Positions 61,738 to 64,000 of a DNA stretch of 64,000 nt are shown one piece after another; position 1 is the stretch's first letter; every line of letters starts with the position of its first letter. The stretch comes from GCA-2794515 sp034436155 (GTDB lineage Bacteria > Chloroflexota > Anaerolineae > Aggregatilineales > Phototrophicaceae): the NCBI GenBank assembly GCA_034436155.1, contig DAOTVP010000113.1:92200-156199 (forward strand), given 5' to 3'. Below the pieces are notes generated by a model. That model was not told the DNA's origin. It did no database searches and saw only the letters and a list, made by a program, of their open reading frames with translations. Both the position numbers and the translations under genes were made by a program.

Positions 61738-63123
61738 TTATCTCATACCCTGATACACCCCACTACCCTCTGGGGCATTATTCTCACGGATATTCACGCC
61801 GTCCAATTGCATATCGCCGATGTTATAAATCCCACCGCCGAATTCGGATGCCGTGTTATTCTGAATCGCACCACCGTTCATGACCAAACTGCCCACATTG
61901 TAAATCGCACCACCGCGCACGGCAGAGTGATTTTGCAGGATGACATTTTCGAGCGTCAAGTCGCCCGCGTTGTAAATCGCACCGCCGTCATCCGCCACAC
62001 CACCCGATAGCGTGACATTTTTCAGATGCAAACTACCCGGCGCGGTCACATTAAATATGCGACTACCACCCGTCATGACAATTTGCGCCCCGTTGCCGAT
62101 GAGGGTAATGTCGCCTGTGATGTCGGGCAACAATGCGGTTAGGGTATAGGTGGCATTTTTGGTGAGGCAGATTTGTTTACGAAACTGTATGGAATTTCCA
62201 TCTAAAATCGCATTGGATAAGGCTAAAATATCACCTGATGGAATAATTTCACAATAAGTTGAAATTTCTACAATCTCATCCGAGTTAAATTCAGCGTATA
62301 TAAACCCATTGGAATTACGAGAAACAAAACTGTCAATAGAAAGCGGAACAGATGATGCAATTTGCCATGTTATTGTATCCCATATATTAATCATACCACT
62401 ATTAGCAATATATAGGTAATTACTTTGCCAGCGCATTAAAACACCATACTGCATTTGAAATGCTATTTCAATTTCATTGGTAATAAGATTCCAAACACTA
62501 AAATCCCCAGATAAGTTAATAGTAGCTAATTTTGTGCCTTCATCATTCCATATTACATGAATAATTACGTCACTACTTTGCACATGAAAATTTACACCGG
62601 TTACAATATTATAAATAGTAAATCCCCTTACACTACCTATTGCAAGGTATTCCTCATTTGGGCTAAAACTAAAATCATAGGCGGCAAAGTCCAATTCTTC
62701 AATTAGTTCATATGTATTCATATCCCATACATCTGTACCCCCTTCCAAACTAGAAATGTAAAGTCTTTCATGTTGTGACCATTCTAAATCAAGTATGTTT
62801 GGTACAGCGACAATCTGGTTGAGTAAATCACCATTATTCACATCCCATACACGAATAATACCATCTACATGATTTGTAGCTATACGTTGATTATTTGGCT
62901 CCCATTCAACTTTATATGCAAATCCATAAATAGGCGGAATTATAGTGATGGTTTGATTAGTTATAACATTAAAAATTTCAATAGCTCCGTTATTTTTATT
63001 AATTGCTAAAAAATCACCATCATTGCTCCATGTAATTGAATTAATATCATCATTTTGTGTAAATGCAATTCCTATGTTAATTGTCAATATACATATCAAA
63101 GCGAACACTGCTTTTTTCAGCAT
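61738..63123 (-). CDS. Secreted WD40-like propeller plus beta-helix protein
   Basis: 461 residues with an N-terminal signal peptide (MLKKAVFALICILTINIGIAF). A WD40-like propeller (about 30-280) has repeats such as IATNHVDGIIRVWDVNNG and ATINLSGDFSVWNLITN. After a short linker a right-handed parallel beta-helix (about 310-455) has repeats DGGAIYNAG, RGGAIYNVG and FGGGIYNIG. Extracellular and probably surface-bound or released. Function unknown. GGAGATGATAATC precedes the ATG. The 3' end of the metalloprotease gene lies five bases upstream, so the two are likely co-transcribed. Coding sequence is A/T-richer in its 5' half. Confidence 0.8.
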   Translation of the reverse strand: MLKKAVFALICILTINIGIAFTQNDDINSITWSNDGDFLAINKNNGAIEIFNVITNQTITIIPPIYGFAYKVEWEPNNQRIATNHVDGIIRVWDVNNGDLLNQIVAVPNILDLEWSQHERLYISSLEGGTDVWDMNTYELIEELDFAAYDFSFSPNEEYLAIGSVRGFTIYNIVTGVNFHVQSSDVIIHVIWNDEGTKLATINLSGDFSVWNLITNEIEIAFQMQYGVLMRWQSNYLYIANSGMINIWDTITWQIASSVPLSIDSFVSRNSNGFIYAEFNSDEIVEISTYCEIIPSGDILALSNAILDGNSIQFRKQICLTKNATYTLTALLPDITGDITLIGNGAQIVMTGGSRIFNVTAPGSLHLKNVTLSGGVADDGGAIYNAGDLTLENVILQNHSAVRGGAIYNVGSLVMNGGAIQNNTASEFGGGIYNIGDMQLDGVNIRENNAPEGSGVYQGMR

Positions 63124-63128
63124 GATTA

Positions 63129-64000
63129 TCATCTCCAATTACGCTCTTGAAAAATACGGGACATAGATTGATTCATCCAGCGATACCTTATATCACCAGA
63201 TGGATAATCGTCATCGCAACCTTGAATAGTTTTACAATTTGGTCGAAGCCAATCTATATTTAAGAAACCTTGTAATCCATTTGTTGTTCTACGGTAAACC
63301 CAATTAAGGAACATATCAGATGTTGCCTCATCTATCTCTCGCACACGAAGTTGAGCGCGTTCAACTTGAAAAGTATCTTCTGGGTTAGGGTTGAGGGGTG
63401 TTACCCAATCATTAATCATATAACTATGTTGTTGGAAATCAGTTATATTGAGAGTAACTACTTCATCATCGATTAAATCAGAGGCCGGACCACTTCCCCA
63501 ACCACGTTCACCCCGCCTCCAGTCGCTAATATATCTTCCACTTCGCAAGGAAGCACCCCAGCCGTTATTAGTCGCAATCGTAATTTGGGCTGGTGTCAGT
63601 TCTACATCTGCAACACCAAATATCAAAGCACCTGATGGACACCAGTTTTCTATAGGGTTGTTATTTGTTAAGTCAACGCCATTACATACTATTGCCTTTT
63701 CCATGCGCCCATAGAGGGAATTAGGAGTTCTACCACTACCCCCATCACTTCGTGCATTAAACCGATGCCCAATTTCATGCACCATTGTATGTTGATTGGG
63801 CTTCAAGTTAGGGTTTAATACAGTCGGGATCATACCATAAAAAGTGACAGCCCCGATCGTATTTGATGTACACGATGAAGATACTGTTCCATTACACCCA
63901 TCACTAGGATATATCTGAAAGCCATTAGTGACATTTAACACATAAAAATTGCCCATGATACGCCTGAAAATTGTCTTTGCATCTTCTGTATTTGTGGGAT
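63129..64000 (-). CDS. HEIGH-motif metalloprotease (partial, 5' end missing)
   Basis: At least 289 residues; the frame stays open to the window edge, so the gene begins beyond it. Metal-site motif HTMVHEIGHRFN (HExxH) is present; a third ligand after it is not identified with confidence. A Cys-rich N-terminal part and AQITIATNNGWG are visible. Such enzymes are zinc-dependent and usually secreted, but the leader is outside the window. Followed at five bases by the WD40/beta-helix gene, which suggests a shared extracellular role. Confidence 0.75.
   Translation of the reverse strand, partial: PTNTEDAKTIFRRIMGNFYVLNVTNGFQIYPSDGCNGTVSSSCTSNTIGAVTFYGMIPTVLNPNLKPNQHTMVHEIGHRFNARSDGGSGRTPNSLYGRMEKAIVCNGVDLTNNNPIENWCPSGALIFGVADVELTPAQITIATNNGWGASLRSGRYISDWRRGERGWGSGPASDLIDDEVVTLNITDFQQHSYMINDWVTPLNPNPEDTFQVERAQLRVREIDEATSDMFLNWVYRRTTNGLQGFLNIDWLRPNCKTIQGCDDDYPSGDIRYRWMNQSMSRIFQERNWR

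Overview
The window looks like part of a Chloroflexota chromosome, probably from an Anaerolineae-like lineage. This is an inference from gene content, not from any search. The pointers are a zinc-type S14, a PPOX-fold F420-type enzyme, a bacterial SET protein, FHA/receiver and GAF-rich signalling proteins, a class A PBP relative, and very many short intergenic palindromes. No plasmid, phage or transposase genes and no CRISPR arrays were seen.

Layout. 1-8,500: a RecO-like C-terminus, an alpha-helical protein of unknown function, an RmlC-type epimerase, a SET-domain protein, a UPF0104 membrane protein, an acyl-CoA dehydrogenase, and an OmpR-type regulator with its GAF/PAS kinase. 8,500-18,400: a PBP1-like protein whose transpeptidase motifs are lost, a DtxR-type regulator, a four-gene minus-strand run (GH13 glucosidase, CitE-like lyase, F420-type enzyme, receiver-kinase fusion) and a UGT-like glycosyltransferase. 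18,500-30,000: leuS with a possible leader peptide and attenuator, several small genes (one antitoxin-like, one AT-rich and possibly acquired), a thioesterase, a PH-domain membrane protein, a threonine dehydratase-like enzyme, tRNA-Ala(GGC), Maf, SlyD and MutS2. 30,000-38,450: an accessory block with tandem GNAT acetyltransferases, a DUF2723 membrane protein, a lipoprotein, a secreted repeat protein, a TPR protein, a frameshifted STAS-like gene and a MazG fusion.

38,480-60,342 (minus strand) is one continuous str-S10-spc-alpha ribosomal cluster: rpsL-rpsG-fusA-tuf-rpsJ-rplC-D-W-B-rpsS-rplV-rpsC-rplP-rpmC-rpsQ-rplN-X-E-rpsN-H-rplF-R-rpsE-rpmD-rplO-secY-adk-map-rpmJ-rpsM-rpsK-rpoA-rplQ-truA-rplM-rpsI. 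It starts from a near-consensus promoter at 60,579-60,607 and ends in a bidirectional terminator at 38,443-38,472. infA and rpsD are absent from their usual places. The remaining minus-strand genes (60,743-64,000) are an FHA/receiver protein with Glu in place of the phospho-Asp, a secreted WD40/beta-helix protein, and the 3' part of a HEIGH-motif metalloprotease.

The most unusual signals are (i) a dispersed hairpin family with a conserved asymmetric internal loop (TA opposite GTAT) and compensating arm changes, (ii) the leuS leader ORF and hairpins, (iii) the degenerate PBP, and (iv) the Asp-to-Glu FHA-receiver.
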